A stretch of 64,000 nt of DNA, taken from assembly GCA_002471845.1 (NCBI GenBank), contig DKQT01000018.1, positions 71,666 through 135,665 on the forward strand. The letters run 5' to 3'. The notes under the pieces are model-generated. The model was not told the origin of the DNA, did not search any database, and was given only the letters and a program-made list of their open reading frames with translations. Position numbers and translations under genes: made by a program. The number at the start of each line of letters is the position of its first letter. Position 1 is the first letter of the stretch. The DNA is from Fidelibacterota bacterium UBA7301. GTDB taxonomy: Bacteria; Fidelibacterota; Marinisomatia; Marinisomatales; TCS55. Shown here in pieces: positions 9,287 to 18,432 of this stretch.

Positions 9287-10548
9287 AGCAAAATATTAAA
9301 AAATTAATTGTAGTCGGAATAGCTTTGTGCAATTTTTTACCGGCACAGATAAATCCGAACAATCGCCGTGGAGAGGAAATTATACGGCAATATGGATTTT
9401 CCATATACAGTGTAGCGGACGAAAATTCAGATTCAATCCGAGTTTTATCCTATGTTTCTGTACCCAACCACGTTTTACAGTTCATTAAATCAAAAGATAG
9501 GTTTGCTGCGGAATATGAAGCCACAATTACCCTCAAAAGAAAAAAGGGAAATCAAATAGGGCGCCGGAATTGGTCTAATACTTTAAAAACAAATGATTAT
9601 ATAGAATCCACTTCCAAAAAAATTATCACGATTCACCACCATGAATTTAAAGTTTTGCCCGGAGATTATATTATATCGGCCGAGGTGCTTGATAAAGATT
9701 CCAATGATAGTGGGGTGCAGACAAAGGAATTAAAATATTCAAAGCATAGGGGAGGTTTGGCTTTATATACACCATTTTTAGTTGATTATCTTTCCGGGGA
9801 CTGGGGGTTGGAAGAAAATGAAATTCCCATGTTTCAAAATGTAATGGGAGAAAAGATCACCAGGGCTACTGTTTTTGTTTCGGGGAAAATAAAACCCGGT
9901 CCCTACATTTTGGATGTTACCGTGTCTAATTCCAAGAAAAAGGAATTATGGAAAAAAGAATTTCAATCCGAAGGGGAGAATAATTATTTCCACCAGCGGA
10001 TTATCATCCCGGATGACGTCGCTAAACAGGGATTAAGAAAAAAAATTGATATTGTTTTAAAACAAGGGAATGATAAGGAAACTGAATCGGTGATTTTATC
10101 CTTGAGCAGGGTGGGAATTTCCCACTCCATAACCAATATCGCCCAGGCAGTTGAAAATATGCGGTACATCCTTCATGACGATGAATGGAAAAAATTAAGT
10201 AAAGCTAAAGATACAGATAAAGAAGTCCTTTTCTTGGAATACTGGGAGGGACGGGATCCAACGCCGGGTACACCGGATAACGAGATAATGGATGAATATT
10301 TTTCAAGGGTGAACTATTCCAACGGCAATTTTAAATCATATATGCCCGGATGGAAAACAGATATGGGTATGATATATATTTTGTTTGGGCCGCCTGATGA
10401 TTTAGAAGTTTATAATGATCCTATGAGCCGATTGTATTCCCAACGCTGGCATTATTATCGGATAAATAAATATTTTGATTTTATTGATGAAAATGGATTT
10501 GGTGATTACCGCTTGTCCACACCTTTTTTCAGAGGGCGAACCTGGTGA
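9283..10548 (+). CDS. GWxTD domain-containing exported protein
   Basis: A 421-residue protein. The best start is the GTG at 9283 (GTGA overlap with the propeller gene), since it gives a proper signal peptide: MKQNIKKLIVVGIALCNFLPAQ; the ATG 42 nt upstream puts a polar stretch before it. The C-terminal third holds the GWxTD domain: FLEYWEGRDPTPGTPDNE, then the motif itself as GWKTDMG, followed by IYILFGPPDDLE. This domain is known mainly from FCB and Gemmatimonadota genomes and has no settled function. The middle of the protein is beta-rich (filling residues such as KIKPGPYILDVTVSN), like periplasmic Ig-like regions. Confidence 0.85.
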   Translation: MKQNIKKLIVVGIALCNFLPAQINPNNRRGEEIIRQYGFSIYSVADENSDSIRVLSYVSVPNHVLQFIKSKDRFAAEYEATITLKRKKGNQIGRRNWSNTLKTNDYIESTSKKIITIHHHEFKVLPGDYIISAEVLDKDSNDSGVQTKELKYSKHRGGLALYTPFLVDYLSGDWGLEENEIPMFQNVMGEKITRATVFVSGKIKPGPYILDVTVSNSKKKELWKKEFQSEGENNYFHQRIIIPDDVAKQGLRKKIDIVLKQGNDKETESVILSLSRVGISHSITNIAQAVENMRYILHDDEWKKLSKAKDTDKEVLFLEYWEGRDPTPGTPDNEIMDEYFSRVNYSNGNFKSYMPGWKTDMGMIYILFGPPDDLEVYNDPMSRLYSQRWHYYRINKYFDFIDENGFGDYRLSTPFFRGRTW

Positions 10549-11588
10549 AAATTCTTCTCATTCCCGGTGATGGTGTCGGGAGTGAATTAGCGGCCGAAGT
10601 CCATAAACTCATTTCCACCATTCAATCCGTTTTCAATATCAAGATTTCAACCCAGACCCTTGATATCGGTGAAACCCATTTTCAAGAAACCAATATTCTT
10701 ATACCTAAAGTAATGGATCAAATGGGAAGTGAGGCAGATTCAATTTGGCTGGGGCCGATCACCAATCAATCTAAACTTAAAGCATACAATAGAAATAAGA
10801 TAGTCCAGGAAATCTGCTCTAATCAGGGATTTGAATTTTATTACCGGCATTTTAGGCCCTTGGCATCTCTTCAAGAAATCCAATCTGATAATCTCATTGA
10901 CGTATTGCTGATTGAAAATAATTTTTATTCACACACTGTGGCCAGTGAACTACCGGCTAGTTTTGTCAGTGAAAAAAAGCTGGACGTAATGACGACCTAC
11001 TATTCCCAAAATCATTTAGAATCTATATTTGCCGAAGCAGAACGGTTACTTAAGGAGGGCGTCCGTCATAAATTGCAAATTGTTTTACCGGACGAACTCC
11101 GGCAGAGAGAGAGTCCATGGGTTTTACCGGCTAGTCAATTGGCTGATTTGGGATATAATGTTCAGTGGTCTTCCGTCGATCAATTTTTTTATCACCTGCT
11201 GCGAACCCCGGATCAATATGATTTAGTGTTGACTGTATCTCCTTTTGGTAGAATATTTTCAAAATTGGTATCCGCCATTGAAGGTGGATTGGGCAACGCA
11301 TACGAGTATCATCGTTCAACAGATAATAAATCAATGTTTCATATACTCCATCCATCCAGCCGGCGGTTTGTGGGCCGGGATGCAAGTAATCCTATTGGAG
11401 CGATCCTTTCTATTGCGGAATTCATGAATGGACAAAAAAAGCCAACTATTAGTAAAGCAATTCGTGTTACCGTTGAAGAAGCCATAAATGCAGGATGGGT
11501 TACTCGTGATTTGGGCGGGAGTATGGGTACAATTGAAATGGGTGATTTCATTTGTTCCAAATTATCAGAAAATATTGCAATATCCTGA
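10545..11588 (+). CDS. Degenerate isocitrate/isopropylmalate dehydrogenase-like protein
   Basis: A 347-residue protein that opens like a beta-decarboxylating dehydrogenase (ILLIPGDGVGSELAAEV) and keeps the fold landmarks IEGGLGNAYEYH and DASNPIGAILSIAEFM. The key catalytic positions are changed. The metal-binding FGDILSD motif reads FGRIFSK (R236 and K240 replace the aspartates), the Arg-rich substrate loop reads LLIENNFYSH, and the NAD-binding HGSAPDIAG reads HPSSRRFVG. It is therefore unlikely to oxidise isopropylmalate or isocitrate. Start is GTG at 10545, overlapping the GWxTD stop (GTGA). A genuine NADP-type icd is present at 47.9 kb. Could be a pseudoenzyme or an enzyme with different chemistry. 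Confidence 0.7.
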   Translation: MKILLIPGDGVGSELAAEVHKLISTIQSVFNIKISTQTLDIGETHFQETNILIPKVMDQMGSEADSIWLGPITNQSKLKAYNRNKIVQEICSNQGFEFYYRHFRPLASLQEIQSDNLIDVLLIENNFYSHTVASELPASFVSEKKLDVMTTYYSQNHLESIFAEAERLLKEGVRHKLQIVLPDELRQRESPWVLPASQLADLGYNVQWSSVDQFFYHLLRTPDQYDLVLTVSPFGRIFSKLVSAIEGGLGNAYEYHRSTDNKSMFHILHPSSRRFVGRDASNPIGAILSIAEFMNGQKKPTISKAIRVTVEEAINAGWVTRDLGGSMGTIEMGDFICSKLSENIAIS

Positions 11589-11652
11589 TCTACAATAGAT
11601 TTCGACGATAGCCTTGGTGTAACTTTTATTTCATTTTTAGAATGATCCAACC

Positions 11653-12441
11653 ATGATTGAACGATTTTCCTACAGCAGTCTCGAAACATATAAAAAATGT
11701 CCGGCCCAATTTCGCTTTCGGTATATAGATAAAATAGCTAAAACCGATGAGGGTATTGAAGCATTTATGGGCAAAAGGGTACACGAAGCACTGGAATTTT
11801 TATACAACGAGGTCATGTCCGGTAGGTTAATTTTCCTGGATGGGGTCATAGAAAAATACTATGAGTCGTGGGAACAGCATTGGCATGGTAGGATCGCCAT
11901 CGTGCGGAAGAAAAATAAACCCAAATTTTATTTTGAGTTGGGGGGACGCTGTATTGCAGCCTATTATCGAACATATAGCCCTTTTACTCAGCCGGCGATT
12001 GGTACTGAAGTTGAATATATTTTTTCTGTGGACGGTTCTGCGGATTATATGATGAAAGGTATAATGGATCGCCTTGACCATGATGGTAATGGAAATTTTG
12101 ATATTCATGATTACAAGAGTGGTAAAAGGATGATGAACCAATATAATGCAGATCGGGATGGCCAATTGGCACTGTATCAAATTGCACTTCAAAATCATCG
12201 GGACGATGTGCAGACTGTAAAACTTGTTTGGCACTTTCTACAGCATAATCAGAAAGTTGAATCTTTCAGGAGTGAAACTCAACTCAATCAATTGAAAAAT
12301 CAGACTAAATCACGAATTGATGAAATCCGCAGCCATATTCAAAATGGAGGTGCTTTTAAACCGAAAGAAAGTATTCTTTGCAATTGGTGCTACTATTGGG
12401 AAGAATGTTCCATAAAAGAAGGGTCCAACCCCTATGTTTAA
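11653..12441 (+). CDS. Stand-alone PD-(D/E)XK nuclease with Fe-S cluster cysteines (RecB/AddB/Cas4-like)
   Basis: A 262-residue protein of the RecB-like PD-(D/E)XK family (PDDEXK_1). It starts with FSYSSLETYKKCPAQFRFRYIDK, where C17 is the first of four cluster cysteines. GKRVHEALEFLY carries the conserved His, the catalytic core is GIMDRLDHDGNGNFDIHDYKSGK (D...DYK), and QLALYQIAL is the Q-motif. The C-terminus has C-N-W-C-x5-C, completing a 4Fe-4S staple as in AddB and Cas4. No helicase or CRISPR gene is adjacent. It lies 6 nt upstream of an RNase HI-like gene, suggesting a shared role in processing DNA repair or replication intermediates. Confidence 0.85.
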   Translation: MIERFSYSSLETYKKCPAQFRFRYIDKIAKTDEGIEAFMGKRVHEALEFLYNEVMSGRLIFLDGVIEKYYESWEQHWHGRIAIVRKKNKPKFYFELGGRCIAAYYRTYSPFTQPAIGTEVEYIFSVDGSADYMMKGIMDRLDHDGNGNFDIHDYKSGKRMMNQYNADRDGQLALYQIALQNHRDDVQTVKLVWHFLQHNQKVESFRSETQLNQLKNQTKSRIDEIRSHIQNGGAFKPKESILCNWCYYWEECSIKEGSNPYV

Positions 12442-12447
12442 GATAAT

Positions 12448-12957
12448 ATGAAATTAAACCAGCAAGAAGTTAAAGCATTGAAAGAACTCCTTTCTGATCC
12501 CCAAAACCGGGCGGATGAAACAATGGAGCAATTATACCAAAAAATGGCATCAAACAGTGAAGTCAGTTTATTTATAGATGGGGCGGCTGATTTGAATTCA
12601 AAGACAGCCGGAATTGGCGGTGTAATCCTGAAAGATGGTGAAGAAGTTTATTCTTTTTCAGAATACCTTCATGATGCTACCAATAATGAAGCTGAATATA
12701 CCGCCCTTATTATGGGTTTAAAGTTATTGATTGACATAAACATGCTAAACGTCAAAATATATTCAGATAGCGAATTGGTCGTTAAGCAAATAAACAATGA
12801 GTATAAAGTAAAAAATCCCCGAATGCAAAAATTACATCAACAGGCTATGGCTCATTTTCGTCAATTGGATAGTTGGACTTTTAGTCATGTGAAACGGGAT
12901 GAAAATGCAGCTGCAGATCGTTTGGCAAAGGCGGGCCGGTTGAAAAAGGAAAAATAA
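12448..12957 (+). CDS. rnhA: Ribonuclease HI-family protein
   Basis: A 169-residue RNase H fold protein. The four acidic catalytic residues can be placed: D in LFIDGAAD, E in NNEAEYTALIMGL, D in IYSDSELVVKQI, and D in ENAAADRLAKAG, with the conserved His in FSHVKRDEN. About 40 residues precede the fold, possibly a helical extension. The sequence is closer to the archaeal/Bacillus YpdQ-like or plant-reverse-transcriptase-like RNase HI subfamily than to E. coli RnhA, because it lacks the basic handle. Cleaves RNA in RNA:DNA hybrids. Followed by a 95-nt gap before mreB. Confidence 0.88.
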   Translation: MKLNQQEVKALKELLSDPQNRADETMEQLYQKMASNSEVSLFIDGAADLNSKTAGIGGVILKDGEEVYSFSEYLHDATNNEAEYTALIMGLKLLIDINMLNVKIYSDSELVVKQINNEYKVKNPRMQKLHQQAMAHFRQLDSWTFSHVKRDENAAADRLAKAGRLKKEK

Positions 12958-12976
12958 ATGCAAATCTTCTTTTTAA

Positions 12977-13011
12977 TTGATGAATCCAAAGGGTGATTTA
13001 AATTAGATTTG
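12977..13011 (+). promoter_or_regulatory. Possible promoter of the mre operon
   Basis: The gap between rnhA and mreB contains TTGATG (12977-12982) and TAAATT (12999-13004) with a 16-nt spacer, overlapping TAGATTTG (13004-13011), which fits the Bacteroidota-type -7 consensus TAnnTTTG. Either reading would place a start site 30-40 nt before the mreB GTG. Weak evidence; AT-rich gaps give such matches by chance. Confidence 0.25.
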
Positions 13012-13052
13012 CAGGCATTAATCCGAGCATAAATTTTTGAAAAGCAACTACA

Positions 13053-14081
13053 GTGGGTCTATTAAAGTCCTATACTAATCCCCTCAATTGGATATCAGGT
13101 GATATCGCCATTGATTTAGGTACGGCCAATACCCTTGTCTATATCAAAGGTAAGGGCGTCATGATCAATGAACCATCCATCGTCGCCATTTCTGTCCATG
13201 ATGATAAAATTATTGCCGTTGGATACGAGGCCAAAGCCATGGTGGGTAGGACCCATAGAGAAATTGAAACGATTCGACCCTTGCGGGACGGGGTCATTGC
13301 GGATTTCACTATGACCGACGGATTACTCCAGGGATTTATTAATAAAATCAATATGAACCGTTTAGCCCGTCCCCGTATGGTAATTTGTGTGCCTTCCGGT
13401 GTGACAGAAGTAGAACGGCGGGCGGTACGGGATTCGGGTGAAAGAGCCAATGCCCGGGAAGTTTTTTTGATTGAAGAACCGGTAGCGGCGGCCATCGGAA
13501 TGGGACTTGACATTTCGAAACCGATTGGAAATATCATCGTGGATGTCGGCGGCGGCACGACGGAAATCGCAGTTATTGCCCTCAATGGTGTGGTCACTAA
13601 GGAAACCATCCGTGTGGCGGGAGATGAAATGGATGAAGCCATTATCCAGTGGTTTCGCAATGAACATAAGTTGGAGATTGGTTCATCTACCGCAGAATCA
13701 ATTAAGAAATCAGTCGGATCAGCCATGCGGGTCAAAAGCGAAATGATTGGTGTAAAAGGTCGTGACCTTGTTTCAGGAATTCCGAAGACAATTGAAGTCT
13801 CCTCGGATGAAATCCGTCAGGCATTAAAAGATCCCATCAATGCCATTGTTGAGGCTGTTAAGCGCGCCTTGGAACAAACACCTCCTGAACTTTCGGCAGA
13901 TATAATTGACAGGGGGATCATAATGACAGGCGGCGGAAGTATGCTGCAAGGAATTGATCAATTGATCCGTGAAAGAACCAATGTGCCTGTCAATATTGCC
14001 GAAGAACCCCTTTTATCCGTGGTCAAAGGAACGGGAAAAGTACTCGAAAATATTAAAAAATATGAGTCTGTCCTGATTTAA
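13053..14081 (+). CDS. mreB: Rod shape-determining protein MreB
   Basis: A 342-residue bacterial actin. The phosphate-1 motif is IAIDLGTANTLVYIKGKGVMINEPS, the phosphate-2 and adenosine motifs are IIVDVGGGTTEIAVIAL and IIMTGGGSMLQGIDQLI, and the hinge region RMVICVPSGVTEVERRAV is conserved. It forms filaments under the inner membrane that direct lateral wall synthesis. The start is a GTG at 13053 giving MGLLKSY, as usual for this family. First gene of a complete elongasome operon (mreB-mreC-mreD-mrdA-rodA), indicating a rod-shaped cell. Confidence 0.97.
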   Translation: MGLLKSYTNPLNWISGDIAIDLGTANTLVYIKGKGVMINEPSIVAISVHDDKIIAVGYEAKAMVGRTHREIETIRPLRDGVIADFTMTDGLLQGFINKINMNRLARPRMVICVPSGVTEVERRAVRDSGERANAREVFLIEEPVAAAIGMGLDISKPIGNIIVDVGGGTTEIAVIALNGVVTKETIRVAGDEMDEAIIQWFRNEHKLEIGSSTAESIKKSVGSAMRVKSEMIGVKGRDLVSGIPKTIEVSSDEIRQALKDPINAIVEAVKRALEQTPPELSADIIDRGIIMTGGGSMLQGIDQLIRERTNVPVNIAEEPLLSVVKGTGKVLENIKKYESVLI

Positions 14082-14089
14082 TCCATTGA

Positions 14090-14890
14090 ATGCGGAATTT
14101 CTACCTATCTCTTCTACGATATAAAGACCATTTAATTTTTCTGATAGCGGTAACGCTGTCTCTAACAATACTCCTTAAAAATGATTCTCCGGATATTTTA
14201 ATCATCCGTGGGAAATTCAGCGATTATTTTTCCTTTATTTCCTCTCCATTTGCTTGGGTAAAAAGTATGGCTCAACTCCAGGAAGAGACCCAGCTTCTCC
14301 GTGAAAAGAATATCCAATTAACCATGGAATTGGAAGCAATGTTAAGGGCACAGGAGGAAAATAATGGATTACGGGATTTGATAAAATTTAAACGGGAGAG
14401 CCAATTAAAATTATTGGCTGCGAAAGTTGTGAATATGGGCGCTTCATCAAATTTATCTTCAATTACCTTAGATATTGGTTCGAATCACGGGGTCAAGGAG
14501 AATCAGCCTGTGTTGGTGCCGGAAGGCGTCATTGGCAAAACAGTTGTCGTGGGTGAGAAGTCCACCGTTGTTCAAATCATCAATGATGTGAACTACAGGC
14601 TATCAGTAAGAATTCTACCTTCTGGCAATGCCGGTATCCTACAATTCATTTCCAATGATGTTTGCGAAGTCAGGGAATTGCAAAAGCATGCCGAAATATC
14701 TATTGGCGATAAAGTTGTTACTTCAGGATTCAGTCAAATTTACCCTAATAACCTCCCCGTCGGTGAAGTAGTTGAAGTGATAGATGAACGCGGCAGTTTT
14801 CAAAAAGTGGCCAAAGTGCGGATCAAACCCAAGTTGGGCGCTTTATTAAATGTGTTTATTGTTGTCGAGGAAATCAATGAAGTGGATTAA
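14090..14890 (+). CDS. mreC: Rod shape-determining protein MreC
   Basis: A 266-residue membrane-anchored protein with one N-terminal transmembrane helix (residues about 14-30), a coiled coil (about 60-90, EETQLLREKNIQLTMELEAM) and the beta-barrel periplasmic domain. Motifs VTLDIGSNHGVKENQPV-type and GNAGILQFISND, and VTSGFSQIYPNNLPVGEV near the end, are typical of MreC. It links MreB filaments to PBP2 in the periplasm. It lies 8 nt after mreB and overlaps mreD by 14 nt. Confidence 0.93.
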   Translation: MRNFYLSLLRYKDHLIFLIAVTLSLTILLKNDSPDILIIRGKFSDYFSFISSPFAWVKSMAQLQEETQLLREKNIQLTMELEAMLRAQEENNGLRDLIKFKRESQLKLLAAKVVNMGASSNLSSITLDIGSNHGVKENQPVLVPEGVIGKTVVVGEKSTVVQIINDVNYRLSVRILPSGNAGILQFISNDVCEVRELQKHAEISIGDKVVTSGFSQIYPNNLPVGEVVEVIDERGSFQKVAKVRIKPKLGALLNVFIVVEEINEVD

Positions 14891-15368
14891 TGTGTTATTA
14901 CCCGCTATTGGTGTATTCCTGGCCCAATTTTTTTTGGTGGATTTCTTGTCACTGAATATGATACGCCCAGATTTTCTTGTGGTTTATGTTTTTTATATCA
15001 GCCTCGTTTTTGGAAAAACACCCGGTGTGGTTACTGGATTTATACTTGGTCTTTTATCCGATTTATCAGGAGTAGGATCTTTTTTCGGATTAGCGCCATT
15101 GACCCTATCTGTAACGGCATATTTCTCCGGTTATTTAACTGGGAAGTATGAACGGTTATTGCCCTATGTATTTCATGGGGCGTGGATATTGATCGTCGCA
15201 TTTCATTTTCTGATAATTTCTTTTGTTCGTTTTCAAACGGTATTTGTCTCAAATCCAATCGAATTCTGGATAAAATGGTTGTTCTCTTTTTCTTATACAA
15301 TGATGTTTTTCCTGGTCACCCAATTCTTTTATCCTGTTAGGGAAGCATCCCGTGCTGAAATCACCTAA
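14877..15368 (+). CDS. mreD: Rod shape-determining protein MreD
   Basis: A 163-residue integral membrane protein with about five hydrophobic segments and the family pattern PDFLVVYVFYISLVFGK, then GFILGLLSDLSGVGSFFGLAPL. The start is placed at the ATG at 14877, inside the end of mreC, because GAGG at 14867-14870 is a good ribosome-binding site; a GTG/ATG-like extension from 14850 is unlikely. MreD is the membrane partner of MreC. Its C-terminus overlaps the mrdA start by 17 nt. Confidence 0.88.
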   Translation: MKWINVLLPAIGVFLAQFFLVDFLSLNMIRPDFLVVYVFYISLVFGKTPGVVTGFILGLLSDLSGVGSFFGLAPLTLSVTAYFSGYLTGKYERLLPYVFHGAWILIVAFHFLIISFVRFQTVFVSNPIEFWIKWLFSFSYTMMFFLVTQFFYPVREASRAEIT

Positions 15369-17118
15369 TACCGTATCAAAGTCAAAGTATTGGACAATGG
15401 TTGCATTTGTTATTGCCGTCCATGCAGTTTTGGCCTATCGGTTTTTTCAATTACAAATCCTGGATTTTGAGTTATACAGTGAACGGGCAGAAAGTAATCG
15501 AATTCGAGCCATGTCAATACCGGCACCACGGGGACTAATTCTTGACCGTCATGGTGAAATTATAGTTGATAATTACCCAACTTATATCCTGTATGGTATT
15601 GGGGCAGAGATAGGTGATAAGGAGAAGAATTTTAATGTCATCAGCCGAACAACCGGAATTGATACATCCATATTATTTAAGAATTATAAAAATTATTACC
15701 GCAATCGGTTTCTGCCCACGCGACTCGCCAAGGACTTAACAATCAGCCAATTGAGTCGTCTGGAAGAGGCAAAAAATAATTTGAGCGGAATCATTTATAA
15801 ACAATTTCCAGAACGAATTTATAATCCAAAAATTCGCGCATCCCATGTTTTAGGTTATTTAAAAGAAATAGATCAGGAAATGATTCAAGAACAAATTTTC
15901 ATGGGTGATTATGAATACGGTGATTTGGTAGGCTGGTCAGGACTCGAACAGGAATACGAGCCGGTTTTGAGGGGTAAAAAAGGTGTCACTTATTTCCAGG
16001 TGGATACTTATGGTCGCGAAGCGGGAAGACTGGAAGACCAGGGTGATTTACTATCCCATCCAGGGAAAAATATTACAACAACTCTTGATGTTTCACTCCA
16101 AGAAATGCTCGAAACCGAATTTAAAGGAAAAAGTGGTGTTGGAATTGTGTCTCGTCCCGCGACAGGGGGAATTTTAGCCTATGTGAGTGCGCCGGACTAC
16201 AAACCTGATCTTTTCACAGGTTTGATTTCCAATACGGATTGGCAGACTGTTATTGCCGATTCTAACCGGCCATTATTGAACCGCGCCGCGAACGGCACTT
16301 ATCCGCCAGGATCTATCTTTAAAATGGTGGTTCTAGCTGAATTGTTAGAAAAGAATCTTGTTTCTCCCCAGGAAGAAGTTTTTTGCTCTGGATCTTATGA
16401 ATTTTATGACCGAACTTTTGGCTGCTGGAATGAGTTTGGCCATGGGAAAACTGATCTCGAACAAGCTATCGTACAATCATGCGATGTATATTTTTATCAT
16501 ATGATACAAAAAGTGAAGTTGAATGATTTAGCAGCTATGGCGAAACAATTTAGAATTGGTCTGGAAACACAAGTGGACTTGCCGGCTGAAATGAAAGGAC
16601 GAATGCCTGATCGTCAATTTATGAATCGACTTTACGGTCGATGGGGGTGGGCCCAGGGTGCACTATTGAATATGTCTATTGGCCAAGGTGAAATTTTAGT
16701 AACACCACTTCAAATGGCTGCGTATACCCATCTCTTAGCCACGAGCGGAAATGTGCCAAAATTGCATTTGGTAAAACCAAAAGAAGGTAACCATCAAAAA
16801 CCAAATATCAGCCCCTCCACCTGGAGATTTATTCAAAAATACATGCGCAATGTTGTTGTCCATCCAAAAGGCACAGGCCGTCGTTCTGACCCCAAAATCT
16901 CGGGTTTGAAAATTTCCGGCAAAACGGGAACATCTGAAAATCCCCATGGGGAACCCCACGCATGGTTTATCGCTTATGGTGAAAAAGATGGCGACATGAT
17001 TTCTGTTGTAATTATGATTGAAAATGGCGGGAGCGGTGGAGAAGTGGCGGCACCCCTGGCACGAAAAGTGTTTCAACATTATTTTAATCCGGTTCCTTCA
17101 AAATTGGCAAAATCCTGA
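15352..17118 (+). CDS. mrdA: Penicillin-binding protein 2 (elongasome transpeptidase)
   Basis: A 588-residue class B PBP. An N-terminal membrane anchor (about 12-30) is followed by the dimerization/pedestal domain beginning PAPRGLILDRHGEIIVDN. The transpeptidase domain has the serine motif S321-x-x-K324 (PPGSIFKM), the SxN-type motif as SCD (QSCDVYFYHM), and the KTG box at K524 (SGKTGTSE). It cross-links peptidoglycan for cell elongation together with RodA. The start is a GTG at 15352 within mreD. Its stop (TGA) overlaps the rodA ATG by one base (TGATG). Confidence 0.96.
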   Translation: MLKSPNTVSKSKYWTMVAFVIAVHAVLAYRFFQLQILDFELYSERAESNRIRAMSIPAPRGLILDRHGEIIVDNYPTYILYGIGAEIGDKEKNFNVISRTTGIDTSILFKNYKNYYRNRFLPTRLAKDLTISQLSRLEEAKNNLSGIIYKQFPERIYNPKIRASHVLGYLKEIDQEMIQEQIFMGDYEYGDLVGWSGLEQEYEPVLRGKKGVTYFQVDTYGREAGRLEDQGDLLSHPGKNITTTLDVSLQEMLETEFKGKSGVGIVSRPATGGILAYVSAPDYKPDLFTGLISNTDWQTVIADSNRPLLNRAANGTYPPGSIFKMVVLAELLEKNLVSPQEEVFCSGSYEFYDRTFGCWNEFGHGKTDLEQAIVQSCDVYFYHMIQKVKLNDLAAMAKQFRIGLETQVDLPAEMKGRMPDRQFMNRLYGRWGWAQGALLNMSIGQGEILVTPLQMAAYTHLLATSGNVPKLHLVKPKEGNHQKPNISPSTWRFIQKYMRNVVVHPKGTGRRSDPKISGLKISGKTGTSENPHGEPHAWFIAYGEKDGDMISVVIMIENGGSGGEVAAPLARKVFQHYFNPVPSKLAKS

Positions 17119-18344
17119 TGTTTCTCGGTTTTAAAAATAAAATCATTACATCGCCCCTTAGTTTACTCCTAAGCGTCATTGGATTGCTTACCCTGGGGCT
17201 TATAACGTTAAATAGTATTACCGTTACTCAGGGTCAGGCACCCCCAAATGCCTTTTCAAAACAACTGATTTTTTTACTGCCCGCGTTCCTATTAATGGTG
17301 GCCATGCAGCTCACATCCAAGCGTATGATTCATAAATATATCTTTGTCGCTTATGGCATTGTTATTATCGCTGTTTTGTTACCCTTCGCGGGAGAAAAAA
17401 TAGCCGGGACACATCGTTGGATTAACTTAGGATTGCCTTTTGGCCTGCAGCCTTCCGAAATTGCAAAATGGGTAATTGTTATTACCCTGGCCAGGTATTT
17501 ATCAGACCACAACCTCCAAATGAGAAATTTTGGTTCCAATATTGTTCCATTTATCATTGTTTTGATTCCCACGTTTATTGTTCTGAGTCAACCTGATTTG
17601 GGGACTGCCTTCGTGATGCTTACGCCGATTATACCAATGTTAATTTGGGTGGGAGCACGCCCCTTCCATTTATTTTTAATCGTTGCACCTTTATTGAGTA
17701 TACTTGCAGCTTTTAATGTTCTGGTGTTCTCAATCTGGGCCGGAATCATGGCCATTGTTATTTTCTTTTCCAGACCAAAATTATGGCATGCAATTGGACT
17801 TTATTTCGGAAATATTTTTCTGGGGTTAATCTTTCCATTGATGTGGAATACGCTCAGGCCCTTCCAGCAAAATCGAATTTTGACTTTTGTTAATCCCGAA
17901 TTGGATCCTTTGGGCGCCGGTTATCAAATTATACAGAGTAAAACTGCTTTAGGATCAGGTGGTTTAATGGGGAAAGGTTGGGGGCGTGGTACTCAAACCC
18001 ATTTAAAATTCCTGCCTGTGCAGGAATCAGATTTTATCGTCAGTGTCATCGGTGAAGAACTGGGCTTTATAACTTTGATGATCATGCTGGTACTGTTTTT
18101 GTGGCTGCTTATCAAATTGATTCGCTTAGCCCTTAATGCATCGGACCGTTTTTCAGGACTGGTTATAATTGGCATAGCGACTATATTTCTCGCCCATGTA
18201 TTTGTGAACTGTGCTATGACTGTAGGTATGATCCCGGTTAAAGGTTTGCCCCTACCATTTATTTCCTATGGGGGATCATTTTTATTATCCAGTTTTATGA
18301 TGATTGGATTGGTCATGAATTTCGGCCGGGAAGAATTGGATTGA
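17118..18344 (+). CDS. rodA: Peptidoglycan glycosyltransferase RodA (SEDS family)
   Basis: A 408-residue protein with about ten transmembrane helices. SEDS motifs are visible: AGTHRWINLGLPFGLQPSEIAKW, then QPDLGTAFVML, AGYQIIQSKTALGSGGLMGKGWG, ESDFIVSVIGEELGF and the C-terminal GLPLPFISYGGSF. It polymerises lipid II into glycan strands with PBP2. Last gene of the elongasome operon, separated by 88 nt from the next gene, which has its own GAGG site. Confidence 0.96.
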   Translation: MFLGFKNKIITSPLSLLLSVIGLLTLGLITLNSITVTQGQAPPNAFSKQLIFLLPAFLLMVAMQLTSKRMIHKYIFVAYGIVIIAVLLPFAGEKIAGTHRWINLGLPFGLQPSEIAKWVIVITLARYLSDHNLQMRNFGSNIVPFIIVLIPTFIVLSQPDLGTAFVMLTPIIPMLIWVGARPFHLFLIVAPLLSILAAFNVLVFSIWAGIMAIVIFFSRPKLWHAIGLYFGNIFLGLIFPLMWNTLRPFQQNRILTFVNPELDPLGAGYQIIQSKTALGSGGLMGKGWGRGTQTHLKFLPVQESDFIVSVIGEELGFITLMIMLVLFLWLLIKLIRLALNASDRFSGLVIIGIATIFLAHVFVNCAMTVGMIPVKGLPLPFISYGGSFLLSSFMMIGLVMNFGREELD

Positions 18345-18432
18345 TTCTTCCTGAAAAAGATAATGACGTGTAGGGTGTAAAGGCGGTAAATTCCAATCCT
18401 CAATTTGATTGTTTAATCCGAGGCTGATATTC

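Noticed and set aside
13139..13735. 198-codon open frame on the minus strand inside mreB
   Set aside because: Shadow of mreB; low-complexity Ser/Thr/Ile-rich translation with no family features.
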